64,000 nt of DNA from NCBI GenBank assembly GCA_038503075.1, contig JBCAML010000004.1:1447149-1511148 (forward strand), in the 5' to 3' direction. The notes under the pieces were generated by a model. The model saw only the letters and a program-made list of their open reading frames with translations, made no database searches and was not told where the DNA came from. Below are positions 46,601-56,530 of this stretch, in pieces. The translations under genes and the position numbers were made by a program. This DNA is from Gyromitra esculenta (Eukaryota; Ascomycota; Pezizomycetes; Pezizales; Discinaceae). Numbering within the stretch: position 1 is the first letter of the stretch; the number at the start of each line of letters is the position of its first letter.

Positions 46601-47346
46601 AGTCCTTGAGCTTTAGCTTTGTCGAACATATCCAGGTATTCATGGTACTCGGCGGGTATTCGTTGTCTCCACTCTTCTTTGGTAGTCTTGCTATCAAGGA
46701 CTCTATTAATTTCGTAGAGGGACATGGAATACACTTGAATATTCTTCTTTCTGGCGAGCATGCGGAAGCTAGCTGCGCCGATAAAGGAAGCGTTTAGTTT
46801 TGCTGGAGGGGGAATGGCGGCAGCTGAGACGACGGGTTGCTTGGGGGCACAGTGGGTGGTACAGAATTCAGAATTGAATTCAATGTTTTTGTTCGCGAAT
46901 TGTAGATGAACGTCATGGAGGTTCATCCAAGGGATACCGAGTACTAGGGGGTAATGGCCTAGCTTGGTGACGAAGAAGGGGGCTTTCTCAGTATGCTGTT
47001 GGATGGAAAGCCTTAGGTGGCAGAGATTTGTAATATCTCCCGAGGCAATTGTTCGGCCGTCAATGACTTCCAATTGGCGAGGGGTTTTCAGGGGAGATAG
47101 GGGAAGGGAGTGGTGACGCACAAAGTTTTCATCAATGAAAGCGAACCCTGAGGCTCCAGTGTCAAGAAGTGCGTGTGTTTTTATGATTTTATTCTGGTGG
47201 GAAAGGCTACATGAAACTACAAAATGTTCCCCATCCAAATTATCCTCCACACACACATCCGACACTGAAAACCCAGAAATGGAAAACGCTGACAAAGAAG
47301 AAAAGGAAACCAGAGCAGGGTCACAGGGCGACTCTGGTTGAACTAG
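43666..47346 (-). CDS. pol: E6 pol: complete protease-RT-RNase H-integrase-chromodomain
   Basis: 3681 nt, 1226 codons plus stop, open from the frameshift point. Marks are HALLDTGASGFAFIDENF (protease), RLCVDYRGLN and [11 protein letters not shown] (RT), [13 protein letters not shown] (RNase H), HPGREKSFELISRHFYWPKM with CHTCRRAK (zinc region), MDFVTGLPES, TSDRGTQFT and DGQTERLNAV (integrase), DWKWSGPFPVKR (GPY/F) and EEYLVEGILDSRLHRGKLQY with YALPTWEPAEYHEE (chromodomain). All catalytic residues I can check are present, so this copy may encode active enzymes and serve defective sisters. Confidence 0.95.
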   Translation of the reverse strand, partial: LVQPESPCDPALVSFSSLSAFSISGFSVSDVCVEDNLDGEHFVVSCSLSHQNKIIKTHALLDTGASGFAFIDENFVRHHSLPLSPLKTPRQLEVIDGRTIASGDITNLCHLRLSIQQHTEKAPFFVTKLGHYPLVLGIPWMNLHDVHLQFANKNIEFNSEFCTTHCAPKQPVVSAAAIPPPAKLNASFIGAASFRMLARKKNIQVYSMSLYEINRVLDSKTTKEEWRQRIPAEYHEYLDMFDKAKAQGLPPRRPYDHKITLQEGKEPPFGPLYGMSRDELLVLKKYIEDNLEKGFIRASSSSAGSPVLFAAKPDGSLRLCVDYRGLNALTVKDRYTSPLIKETLDRLAKAQWYSKLDLRDGFHQIRIAEGEEWKTAFRTRYGLYEYMVMPFGLTNAPGTFQRFVNDSLREYLDLFCTAYLDDILIYSDTLAEHKIHVRQVLDALKANNILLKPEKCEFHVQSIKYLGLILTPEGIKMDEDKLKAVRDWNRPKSIKDIQAFLGFANFYRRFILGFSRLAAPLTAFTKKGTVFEWTAEAELAFEALKDAFTKAPVLIHFDPRKKIFVESDASDFVSGGVLSQLDDQGILHPVAFFSKKHSPAECNYEIYDKELLAIIRCFEEWRPELEGSELPISVITDHKNLEYFMTTKQLNRRQVRWAEYLSRFDFVITYRPGVQGGKPDALTRRSGDLPEEGDERLQHQHQVVLKERNLDPKLSLFSGSLTNEPAELDAPLEILINQGYIADPFPQKVLLALKNGEQQSKEITLGECTEKNGYLFYRQKLYIPDHDPLRILILQRYHDAPSAGHPGREKSFELISRHFYWPKMREYIGRYTRNCHTCRRAKPNTLSTHGVLKPLPIPNRPWEELSMDFVTGLPESNGFDAIMVIVDRLSKMRHLIPCNTTVNAEQTAELYLQNIWKLHGLPSHITSDRGTQFTAKFWKHLCQRLNISARMSTSFHPETDGQTERLNAVMEQYLRCYVSYQQDDWVKWLPIAEFAANNQESASTKATPFFANYGYHPRFDTSIISKDRSPQTIDADIFASKMEELRDFLRTQMRTAQDIFESSTNRHRIPAPSFKVNDRVFISMKKMRTTRNSRKLDWKWSGPFPVKRIISAHAYEIDLPLSMKYHPVFHVSLIKAAPSDPLPGQIIPPPPPVQVNDHEEYLVEGILDSRLHRGKLQYLVEWTGYALPTWEPAEYHEETKAVDAFHQRYPNKPKEDLVSVRRSSRL

Positions 47347-47352
47347 TTTAAA
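47308..47352 (-). promoter_or_regulatory. E6 gag-pol frameshift element
   Basis: TTTAAAC (47346-47352), then TAG (47343-47345), then stem AACCAGAG/CTCTGGTT (47332-47339 with 47308-47315; 8 bp) and a 16-nt loop with GTGACCCT. Confidence 0.87.
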
Positions 47353-48590
47353 GACTCAACTGAGTCTGCTGCATCAAAGGCAGGAAAGCAAGGAGGGAGA
47401 GGCGGCGGAAAAACAGAAGGGGCTGGGGGTGCAGCGGCGGCGTTGGTGACGGCTCCTCTCATGGCGGGGCGCTTGGAGGCAGAAGGGCAATTTGAGAAAA
47501 TATGTCTTTCCCCGGCGCAGAACAAGCAGCGATTATTGGTTTGTCTCCAGGATTTCTCCTCAGGAGACAATTTTCTTCTCCCGTTTATCTGAACATATCT
47601 TTGTTCTGGGGCGGGGCGAGAGGTGGAGGTACGACCGAAAGAAAGATCCATGGGGACAAGTCCTCCAGGGGCGAAGGAGGAGGAGGCGGGGGTATAGGCG
47701 GCGGGGGGGGCGGCAGGGGCGGCGAATTGTCCCATGGTGTTGCGGGCGGCGTTTTTCTTCTCTTCCCTTCTTGCTCGGATTCGATTGTCTAAGCGGAGGA
47801 GGAAGGCGCAGAGGGAGCTGAAGGTGGTGGGGAAGTCGGCAACCGTTACTACTGCTTCTTTCAGCTCATCCGACATGCCGAATTCTAGAGCATCATTCTT
47901 GGCCGATTCGTCGTAGTTGAGGCGTCCCATGATGCGTTGAAAATCGGCAAGGTAGGCAGAGAAATCTCGCTTCCCTTGTCGGAGTTGGTGCAGTTCACGG
48001 CGAGCGGTACCGAGAGGGTCGGGATCGCCGAAGGCAATTTCCAAGGCGGTGATTAGGTCGGCGGCAGAGTTCCAGGTGGTGGTTCCGTCGGGAAGGACGG
48101 AGTGGCGAACTTGTTCGAGGGCGGCTCCCTCGAGACGGCTAATAGCGTACAGCACCATATTGTTGCTGCTGGAAAAGCGGTCGGCGTTGACCGAGAGCTT
48201 TGACCTGAGTTGCAAGACGAACCCGGGGAGTTTATCGCTAGACCCATTGAACTTATCTGGGTCAGGCATTTTGTCCGAGCGGCCTCTTTGAGTGTGAGCA
48301 GGAGGGGGTGGCGGCGATGGTGCAGGAGGTGGGGGAGCGACATTTTGGAGGCGGGCGATTTCTGCTTCAGCTGCCTGTAACTGGGATTGGCAGGTATTGA
48401 ACCTGGCCGTCATGTTATTTCTTTCTTGAGTTGCTTCCTCAAGTTGTAGGTCTGCGTAGGTGAGGTTATCCACCCGCTGTTGGTAATGTGAGCGGATTTC
48501 CTCATAGGCGGAGGCGAGGTCGGCATTGGCGGCGGCTTGGAAGTTCTCAAAAGTGGGGAAGGTCCAGGGGGCGGGGGCGGGGTTGCTCAT
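47343..48590 (-). CDS. gag: E6 Gag (family B)
   Basis: 415 aa from ATG 48588-48590 (MSNPAPAPWTF). It has the same architecture as E5 Gag. The zinc knuckle reads CLFCAGERHIFSNC, with Arg for Gly before His but the CCHC residues kept. It stops at TAG just after the slippery heptamer. Confidence 0.94.
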   Translation of the reverse strand: MSNPAPAPWTFPTFENFQAAANADLASAYEEIRSHYQQRVDNLTYADLQLEEATQERNNMTARFNTCQSQLQAAEAEIARLQNVAPPPPAPSPPPPPAHTQRGRSDKMPDPDKFNGSSDKLPGFVLQLRSKLSVNADRFSSSNNMVLYAISRLEGAALEQVRHSVLPDGTTTWNSAADLITALEIAFGDPDPLGTARRELHQLRQGKRDFSAYLADFQRIMGRLNYDESAKNDALEFGMSDELKEAVVTVADFPTTFSSLCAFLLRLDNRIRARREEKKNAARNTMGQFAAPAAPPAAYTPASSSFAPGGLVPMDLSFGRTSTSRPAPEQRYVQINGRRKLSPEEKSWRQTNNRCLFCAGERHIFSNCPSASKRPAMRGAVTNAAAAPPAPSVFPPPLPPCFPAFDAADSVESLN

Positions 48591-48636
48591 GGTGACGTTG
48601 AAAGTAAATGGGTATGGATAGAGGGTGTAGATAAGG

Positions 48637-48645
48637 AAGCAACGT
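48637..48645 (-). promoter_or_regulatory. E6 primer-binding site, self-priming type
   Basis: ACGTTGCTT on the minus strand, 2 nt inside the 5' LTR end, complementary to AAGCAACGT at 48861-48869 (minus strand) in the LTR. Confidence 0.72.
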
Positions 48646-48647
48646 AA

Positions 48648-49057
48648 TCTCAAGGAGCGAGATTCCCGTCAAGCTCTCAGGTATCCCCCGAGATAAGCAG
48701 TGCTACTTGAACGAGAAACTAACGACAGGAGAGTGTGCAAGGATTCTACAGGCTCTACCAACGGTTCAAGTTATGATGACTTGAAGACGGCGACGGCGAA
48801 AGATTACGAGGTGTAATCCGAGTTTTGTATTCGTGAAATACAATGAGTGTGCAATAGAAGACGTTGCTTAAGGAAAGAGAAAGAAAAGTACAACAAGAGG
48901 GGAAATCCCTTCGCTTATATACCCATAATCCAACTCTTTGATGACAAACGTATGGCTCATTATAAAGGAAACCAGGAGAAACATATAGAACGATCAACGA
49001 AACGACACAACAAAACACCTGTACCGCTAACCGAACAACCAACAACCATCCATGAAT
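48648..49057 (-). repeat. E6 5' LTR (family B) with promoter
   Basis: 410 bp. On the minus strand TATATAAG is near 48914-48921 and the start motif AAGCAACGT is at 48861-48869. Confidence 0.93.
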
Positions 49058-49508
49058 GGCGAACGACAATCCAAGGAAATCACCTTAGGTGATTGCACCG
49101 AGATGAACGGCCGTCTCTTTTATCGACAAAGACTTTATATCCCTGACCATGATCCTCTTCGCCTCCTGATCCTACAGCGACATCATGATGCCCCCTCTGC
49201 CGGCCACCCAGGACGTGAAAAATCCTTTGAACTCATTTCAAGAGACTTCTACTGGCCAAAGATGAGAGAATATATCGGAAGATATACCCGGAATTGTCAT
49301 ATCTGCCGACGAGCAAAACCAAGCACCCTCGGTACTCATGGCGTTCTAAAACCGCTCCCGATTCCAAACCGCCCCTGGGAAGAATTGTCGATGGACTTCG
49401 TCACTGGCCTCCCAGAATCTAATGGCTTTGATGCCATTATGGTCATCGTGGATCGACTCTCGAAGATGCGGCACCTTGTCCCGTGTAATACTACTATTAA
49501 TGCTGAAC

Positions 49509-49930
49509 TCTCACGGTCGAGTCCCTTGTTTAAGCCCTTCGGTATCCCCGGAGGTGAGCAGTGCTACTTAAGCGAGGTATCAACACGTTCAAAGAGTGCA
49601 GGGTTTTCTACAGGTCCCACGATGGGTATACTTCAAGGCGAAGTATCGGCGGTGGTCTACAGCGACAGCGAGGATTCTGAGGTAGAATCGAAATGAGATT
49701 GTGACTTGATACAAGAGAAGTGAAACGAGAACGTTGCTTAAGGAAAGAAAGAAGAAGAGAAAACCACAGCGACCAAAATCCTTCACTTAAATACCCCGCT
49801 TTCCCGTAACACAAACAACACCCTAACAATAACCGAGAAACAACCGAACAACAAAGCCATTATATCCCGACGACCCTTCGTTACTACCAACGACTTCACC
49901 TTAACCCATTACCCAGTTTCATCCGTGAAA
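49509..49930 (-). repeat. E7 3' LTR (family A)
   Basis: 422 bp, TCTCACGG...CCGTGAAA on the plus strand. The pol stop lies inside it (49909-49911). U3 matches the 5' copy at about 95%; R-U5 at only about 80% by eye. Confidence 0.92.
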
Positions 49931-52900
49931 GTAGCTCCCCGTCTCAAGCGTGAGCTCCTGCGAACCTTAGGAATAATAGCAGCCGTCGTAGCGAGGAACG
50001 TATCAAGAGCTGAAGTATCTTGGAGGTCCTCGGCAGGTTCCCATGTAGGGTGGGCGTATCCAGTCCATTCCACAAGGTATTGAAGTTGTCCTCTATAATT
50101 GCGCTGGTCTAGAATTTTCTCGATATAATATTCCTCTTGATCATTGACAACGACTGGCGCTGGTGGGGGAATAATTTGTCCCGGGAGAGCGTTATTAGGG
50201 GCCGGTTTGAGGAGAGAAACATGAAATACTGGGTGGTATTTGACCGACAAGGGGAGGTCTATCTCATAAGCGAAAGGGGAAACAATTCTCTTTACCGCGT
50301 AAGGACCCATCCATTTCCAGTCTAGTTTCCTAGCATTACGCGTAGTCCTGATATTCTTCATTGATACAAAGACTTGGTCATGGATTTGGTACGCCGGGGC
50401 TGGAGTTCTATGCTTATTAGTGGCGGTCTCCTGAATATCTTGAGCGGTTCTAATCTGTGTTCGCAGGTAATCGTATAGCTCCTGCATCCTACTGGCAAAG
50501 ATAGCGGCGTCTTGACTCTGAGGAGTGTTTACTAGGGGGACGAGAGAAGTATCGAATCGAGGATGATAGCCGTAGTTAGCTAAGAAGGGGGATACTTTCG
50601 TACTCGCCGATTCTTGGTTATTGGCAGAGAATTCCGCCATGGGTAGCCATCTACTCCAGTCTTCCTGTTGGTAGGACACATATGATCGAAGGTACTGTTC
50701 CATTACTGCGTTCAGTCTCTCTGTTTGCCCGTCTGTTTCTGGGTGGAAAGCAGTGGACATCCGGGCTTGTATTCCTAGACGTTGGCATAATTCTTTCCAA
50801 AAATGGGCAGTGAATTGAGTGCCTCGGTCAGAAGTAATATGTGTAGGTAAGCCGTGTAACTTCCAGACATGTTGTAGGTAAAGGTCAGCGACGTCTCTGG
50901 AATTGACGGTGGTATTACATGGAATGAGGTGTCGCATTTTCGATAGTCGGTCCACAACTACCATGATCGCATCATAGCCATTGGATTCGGGGAGTCCTGT
51001 GACAAAGTCCATCGAGATCTCTTGCCAGGGTCGTTGGGGAATGGGTAAAGGACGGAGAACACCTGGGGTACGATGGGTAGTAGGTTTGGCTTTCTGGCAG
51101 GTGTGGCAGTTTCGCACGTATCGACTAACCGATTCCCGCATTTTAGGCCAATAAAAGCTTCTTGCCATAAGTTCGAAGGTCTTATCTCTTCCTGGATGGC
51201 CTGCTGCTGGAGTATCATGGTGCCTCCGGATAAGTTCCAATCGAAGAGGATCAGAGTCAGGGACATAGAGGCATTCTCGATAATATAGGAGACCGTTGTT
51301 CTCGCTGCATTCGCTTAGGGTAATCTCCTTTGAGCGTTGTTCCTTATTTTTGAGCGCCGTGAGTATCTTCTCTGGGAATTTATCAGTACTATATCCTTCT
51401 TGGAAGAGTTTTGAAAGGGGGGCGTCCAGTCCAGCGGCTTCATTTGGTAAAGAAGCCGATAACAAACTTAGCTTAGCATCAATGTTCCCTTTCTTTAACA
51501 CCACTTGGCTTTGGTGTGCCAATCTTTCATCCCCTTCTTTGGGAAGATCTCCTGATCTTCTGGTCAATGCATCGGGTTTTCCTCCTTGAGTACCTGGACG
51601 ATAGGTAATTACAAAATCGAAGCGGGACAAATACTCAGCCCATCTCGCTTGGCGTCTGTTCAATTGCTTGGTACTCATAAAGTACTCGAGGTTTTTGTGG
51701 TCGCTAATCACATCGATCGGGTGCTTTGATCCTTCGAGTTCGGGGCGCCATTCTTCGAAAACACGGATGATGGCCAATAATTCCTTATCGTAAATCTCGT
51801 AGTTGCATTCCGCAGGGGAATGTTTCTTCGAGAAGAAGGCCACTGGGTGCAAGATACCGTTATCATCGTACTGGGATAGGACTCCTCCTGACACAAAGTC
51901 TGAGGCATCTGTTTCTACAATGATCTTCTTGTCGGGATCGAAGTGAATTAGGATTGGGGCAGTAGTAAAGGCATATTTGAGGTTTTCGAAGGCTATTTCA
52001 GCTTCGACGGACCATTCAAAAGTGATGCCTTTCCTGGTGAGGGCGGTGAGCGGTGCAGCGAGTTTAGAAAACCCTAGAATAAAGCGACGGTAAAAGTTGG
52101 CAAAGCCTAAGAAAGCTTGGACATCTTTTATGCTTTTCGGTGTTCCCCATTCCCGGACGGCCTTGAGTTTTTCCTCATCCATCTTGATGCCGTCAGGGGT
52201 AAGGATGAGACCGAGGTATTTGGTAGTTTGTACCTCGAATTCGCACTTCTCAGGTTTCAGCAAAATATCATTATCCCTGAGAGTCTGGAGAACCTTGCGA
52301 ACATGGACCTGGTGTTCTGCGAAGGTATTGCTATAAATGAGGATGTCATCGAGATAGGCGGTGCAGAAAATATCTAGATATTCTCTCAGGCAGTCGTTGA
52401 CAAAGCGTTGAAAGGTGCCGGGTGCATTAGTTAGGCCGAATGGCATTACTTGATATTCATAGAGTCCATAGCGAGTTCGGAAGGCCGTTTTCCATTCCTC
52501 CCCTTCGGCGATTCGGATCTGATGATAGCCCTCGCGGAGATCGAGTTTTGTATACCATTGAGCTTTAGCCAGTCTATCGAGGGTTTCTCGTATGAGAGGA
52601 GAGGTATAGCGATCTTTGACGGTAATGGCATTTAGACCTCTATAATCCACACATAGTCGGAGGGAGCCATCTGCTTTCTTTACGAAGAGTACAGGGGAGC
52701 CGGCGGGAGATGAGCTGGCACGGATAAAGCCCTTCTCTAGGTTGTCCTCGATATACTTTTTGAGAACGATAAGTTCTTCCCTTGACATCCCGTAGAGTGG
52801 TCCGAATGGTGCATCCTTCCCTTCCATCAGTTGTATTTTATGATCATAGGGGCGGCGTGGGGGCAGTCCTTGTGCTTTCGCTTTATCGAACATGTCCAGG

Positions 52901-53611
52901 AATTCGTGGTACTCGGTTGGGATCCTTGATTTCCATTCTTCCTTGGTTGTTTTTTTTTCTATGAGTTTGTTTATTTCATAGAGCGACATGGCGTAAGCTT
53001 GGTGGTTGCGTTTCCTAGTAAGGGTTCTAAAGCTAGCAGCGCCAATAAACGACATGTTTAGTCTGGGAGGAGCAGGGATCGATGGGGAGGTAACGATGGG
53101 GGAGTGAGGGCACAGTAGTGCAGAGTTTAGAATTAAACTCAATGCGTTTGTTGGCGAAGTGGAGTTGCACATCATGGTGTTTCATCCATGGTATGCCCAA
53201 GACTAGAGGGTAGTGGCCTAGTTGGGTCACAAAACAGGGGGCTTGTTCTCGGTGATTTTGAATGGACAAATTGAGGTTGGCGATGTGGGTAATGTCTCCT
53301 GATGCGACAGGGCGACCATCGATGACCTCAAGTTGGCGGGAGGTTTTTAAAGGGGTAAGAGGTAAGGAATGGTGACTCGCGAATTTCTGATCAATAAATG
53401 CAAATCCGGAGGCTCCGGTGTCTAGCAAAGCGTGTGTTTTAATAATTTTATTGTTATGGGAAATATTGCACGATATTACAAAATGTTCCCCATCCAATTG
53501 ATCCTCCACGCTTATACCAGAAACCGAAAACCCAGAAATCGAAAATGCAGATAAAGGTAAGAAATTTTGAACCAAGGTAGGGTCACTGATCGACCTTGGT
53601 TGTACTAGTTT
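49909..53611 (-). pseudogene. pol: E7 pol, one frameshift in the protease-RT linker
   Basis: One long open frame from about 53115 to 49909 covers RT ([11 protein letters not shown]), RNase H, the integrase triad and the chromodomain (EEYYIEKILDQRNYRGQLQY, YAHPTWEPAEDLQD), ending RRGATFTDETG-stop. The protease part (HALLDTGASGFAFIDQKF) is in another frame up to about 53112, where the sequence loses bases relative to E1 (GCACAGTAGTGC for GCACAGTGGGTGGTGC). A full Pol therefore cannot be made. Confidence 0.9.
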
Positions 53612-53614
53612 AAA
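53570..53614 (-). promoter_or_regulatory. E7 gag-pol frameshift element
   Basis: TTTAAAC (53608-53614), then TAG (53605-53607), then stem AACCAAGGT/ACCTTGGTT (53593-53601 with 53570-53578), the longest stem of the six, with a GTGACCCT loop. Confidence 0.86.
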
Positions 53615-54927
53615 GACCCGTTGGCTGAGTCTGCTGATTCTAACGCAAAGAACTGAGGTGGAAGAGGTGGTGGCGGCAAAGAGGAAGCGGGGGGTGTATG
53701 CGGGGCGGGTGGTGCGGTGAGTGCTCCCCTCATAGTGGGTTTTTTGGGAGCGGAGGGGCAATTGGCGTAAGAGTGATCGGGGGCGGCGCAAAACATACAC
53801 TTGCCGGTAGATCGACGCCATTGTTTCTCTTCCTCTGAGAGCTTTCTTCTTCCGTTCACCATTGTATATCGTTGGTCTTGTGGAGGGCGGGCGTTGTTGC
53901 TGGTGCGGCCAAATGATAGGTCCATGGGAGCGAGGCCTCCTGGTACAAAGGACGAGGCAGGGAGTGAAGGCGGCGGGAGCACTGAATTGTCCCATACTGT
54001 CGCGAGCATTGCCTCGTTTTTCTGCTTTACGGGCTCTAATGCGGTTGTCCATCCGAGTGAGGACGAGGATCATGTCATTGAGGCTAGTGGGGGTAGCGGC
54101 GGCAAAGACCATAGCTTCCTTTAATTCTTCCGACATACCGTGTTCAAGGGCATCCATCTTCGAATTTTCGTCAAAGTTTAGTTGTCCCATGATTCTTTGA
54201 AAGTCAGCGAGGTAGGCCGAGAAGTCGCGTTTCCCTTGGCGGAGCTGATGGAGTTCTCGTCGTGCTGTACCGGTTGGATCTGGATCTCCAAAAGCAGTTT
54301 CCAAGGCTGCGATGAGTTGTTCCGCACTAGTCCAAGTGGGGAGGCCGGAGGGGAGAACCGTATGGCGGACTTGCTCTAAAGGGCTGCTCCTTCCAAGGCG
54401 ATTGATAGTATAGAGATCATGGTGGTCTCATTGGCGAAGCGGTCTCGGTTGACAGTGAGTTTAGATCGGAGTTGGAGGATAAACCCGGGAGTTTGGCTCG
54501 GGATCCATCGAACTTTTCTGGATCCGGCATCCGTTCTGAACGATGGGAGTTGATGGAGGCGGTGGGGTGGCGGTGAGGTTAGGTGGAGCGGAGGGGCTGA
54601 TTAGCGGATCGAGCTTCATTCCGCTCTTGTCGTAATCGGGCGATTAGATCGGCGGTCTCGTTGATCCGTTTATCTTGCTCTGCAGCATGACGGAGGGCAT
54701 TGTCAGTCTGGATTTGTGCTGTGTTGAGTTTGATTTCCAGCTCTTCTCTTTCGTTCTCTTGGAGGGTGTCGATTTGGTCCTCCAAGGCCTGGTTGAGATC
54801 TCTGAGGTGATTATACAACTCAGCGGTGTCTTCCTCAGTGCTTGGGCAAGGCTCTTTTGTGGGGAAGCGTGGGGCGGCGACAGCGGTTCCTTCAGAGGAG
54901 GAGGCAGCGGGAGCAGGTGAGCTCATG
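53605..54927 (-). pseudogene. gag: E7 gag, multiple frameshifts
   Basis: ATG 54925-54927 (MSSPAPAASSSEGTAVAAPRF). Frames change near 54840, 54580, 54490-54375 and 53970. The core DFSAYLADFQRIMGQLNFDENSKMD and knuckle CMFCAAPDHSYANC are present. Because of the shift near 53970, the N-terminal core frame runs past the gag stop into the pol frame. Confidence 0.88.
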
Positions 54928-55129
54928 ATGTGGGTGTTGGGCGAGGATAGGAGTTCTGGCGTAAATACTCCTGGTCTAGCCACTCCGGAATGACTTCAAC
55001 CAAGGTTTGTGGTTTTCGCAGTGTTAAGCAAGGGAAGATGCTTAGGATGGATTGGCGAAGTCGGGAGAGGATTTCCATGCAACGGGTTGTTTTCTGCAGT
55101 AGAAGGTGTAGATGATGGAAGCAACGTAA
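54928..55129 (-). other. E7 leader with primer site and segment shared with E1
   Basis: It holds ACGTTGCTT (minus strand, 55119-55127), complementary to the LTR start motif at 55350-55358. It also has a segment at about 54955-55050 alignable with the E1 leader at about 29136-29235. Confidence 0.65.
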
Positions 55130-55549
55130 TCTCACGGTTCAGTCTCTCGTTAAGCCCTTCAGTATCCCTGAAGGTGAGCAGTGCTACTTAAGCGAGGTAC
55201 TAACACGTTCGAGGAGTGCAAGGTTTCTACAAGTTCTACGAGGGGTCTATCTCAAGGCGAGATAAGTGCAGTGAAGTGGACAGCGACAGCGAGGGTTCTG
55301 AGGTAGAACCGAGATAGTATTTGATGAATACAGTAGAAGTAAAACGAGAACGTTGCTTAAGGAAAGAAAGAAGAAGAAAAAACCACAGCGGCCAAAATCC
55401 TTCACTTAAATACCCCGCTTTCCCGTAACACAAACAATACCCTAACAATAACCGAAAAACAACCGAACAACAAAGCCATTATATCCCCACGAACCTTCGT
55501 TACTAACGACGACTTCATCTTAACCCATTACCCAGTTTCATCCGTGAAA
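55130..55549 (-). repeat. E7 5' LTR (family A) with promoter
   Basis: 420 bp, TCTCACGG...CCGTGAAA on the plus strand. Start motif AAGCAACGT at 55350-55358 and TATTTAA near 55406-55412, both on the minus strand. Confidence 0.92.
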
Positions 55550-56530
55550 TGAACAGACAGCCGAGCTATACCTCCAAAATGTTTGGAAACTCCATGGACT
55601 TCCCCTTCATATTACTTCTGATAGAGGAACACAGTTTACTGCAAAGTTTTGGAAGCACCTCTGTCAGCGTTTGAATATTGCCGCCCGCATGTCTACCTCC
55701 TTTCATCCAGAAACCGATGGACAAACTGAACGACTCAACGCTGTAATGGAGCAATACCTCCGTTGTTACGTTTCCTATCAGCAAGACGACTGGTCAAAAT
55801 GGTTACCCATCGCTGAATTCGCTGCCAATAACCAGGAATCCGCAAGTACTAAGGCTACGCCCTTCTTTGCGAATTATGGATATCACCCTCGCTTTGATAC
55901 CTCAATCGTCCCTAACGACTGCTCTCCCCAGACCCTCGATGCTGACGGATTCGCCTCCAAAATGGAAGAACTTAGAGACTTCCTCCGGGTACAGATGAGG
56001 ACTGCTCAGGATATCTTCGAGTCAAGTACAAATCGACACCGTACTCCTGCTCCATCGTTCAGAGAAAAAGACGAAGTGTTTGTGTCAATGAAGAACATGA
56101 GGACAACGCGGAATTCTAGGAAGTTGGATTGGAAATGGAGTGGCCCTTTCCCGGTGAAACGTGTTATTTCAGCTTACGCCTATGAAATCGACCTCCCAAG
56201 ATCAATGAAGTATCACCCCGTGTTCCACGTCTCGTTGATCAAAGCAGCTCCCATCGACCCACTTCCCGGTCAGATTATTACGCCGCCCCCACCAGTTCAA
56301 GTTAATGACCATGAGGAATACCTCGTCGAAGCTATCCTAGATTCCCGTTTATACAGCGGAAAACTTCAATACTTGGTCGAATGGACTGGCTACGCATTAC
56401 CCACCTGGGAACCTGCGGACTACCATGAAGAGACTGAAGCTGTAGATTCTTTCCACCAACGATATCCGAATAAGCCAAGGGAAAGAGTGATTAGTGTTCG
56501 CAGGAGCTCACGGCTATGAGGGGGGACTAC

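Larger units (their letters stand above)
43244..49057 (-). mobile_element. E6: intact family B chromovirus in E5 pol
   Basis: 5814 bp with GGCGA duplications (43239-43243 and 49058-49062). It has complete LTRs, gag and pol and no insert. It is the only element here that is structurally and codingly whole. The LTR pair differs at about 16 positions, nearly all in U3. The last base of the 5' LTR reads T rather than A (CCATGAAT on the plus strand). Confidence 0.94.
49509..55549 (-). mobile_element. E7: family A chromovirus in E5 pol, frameshifted
   Basis: 6041 bp with TGAAC duplications (49504-49508 and 55550-55554). It has both LTRs, a gag with several frameshifts, a pol with one frameshift, and an extended leader (54928-55129) sharing a segment with E1. 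Its LTR pair is strongly unequal in R-U5. Confidence 0.93.
40974..56519 (+). pseudogene. pol: E5 pol, split by E6 and E7, with two nonsense codons
   Basis: Pieces 40974-43243, 49063-49508 and 55555-56519 add to exactly 3681 nt, the same as E4 and E6. TGA at 42495-42497 replaces an Arg codon (FANFY-stop-RFIL where sisters read [10 protein letters not shown]), and TAA at 42900-42902 replaces Tyr in NLEYFM. Also DLWDGFHQ replaces DLRDGFHQ in RT. Protease, RT, RNase H, integrase and the chromodomain (EEYLVEAILDSRLYSGKLQY) are otherwise recognisable in order. Confidence 0.93.

Noticed and set aside
53033..54304. A long frame that looks like a natural single-frame Gag-Pol
   Set aside because: Comparison with E1 shows that the frame arises from a base loss in gag; the knuckle and gag C-terminus are in the other frame (53605-54009).
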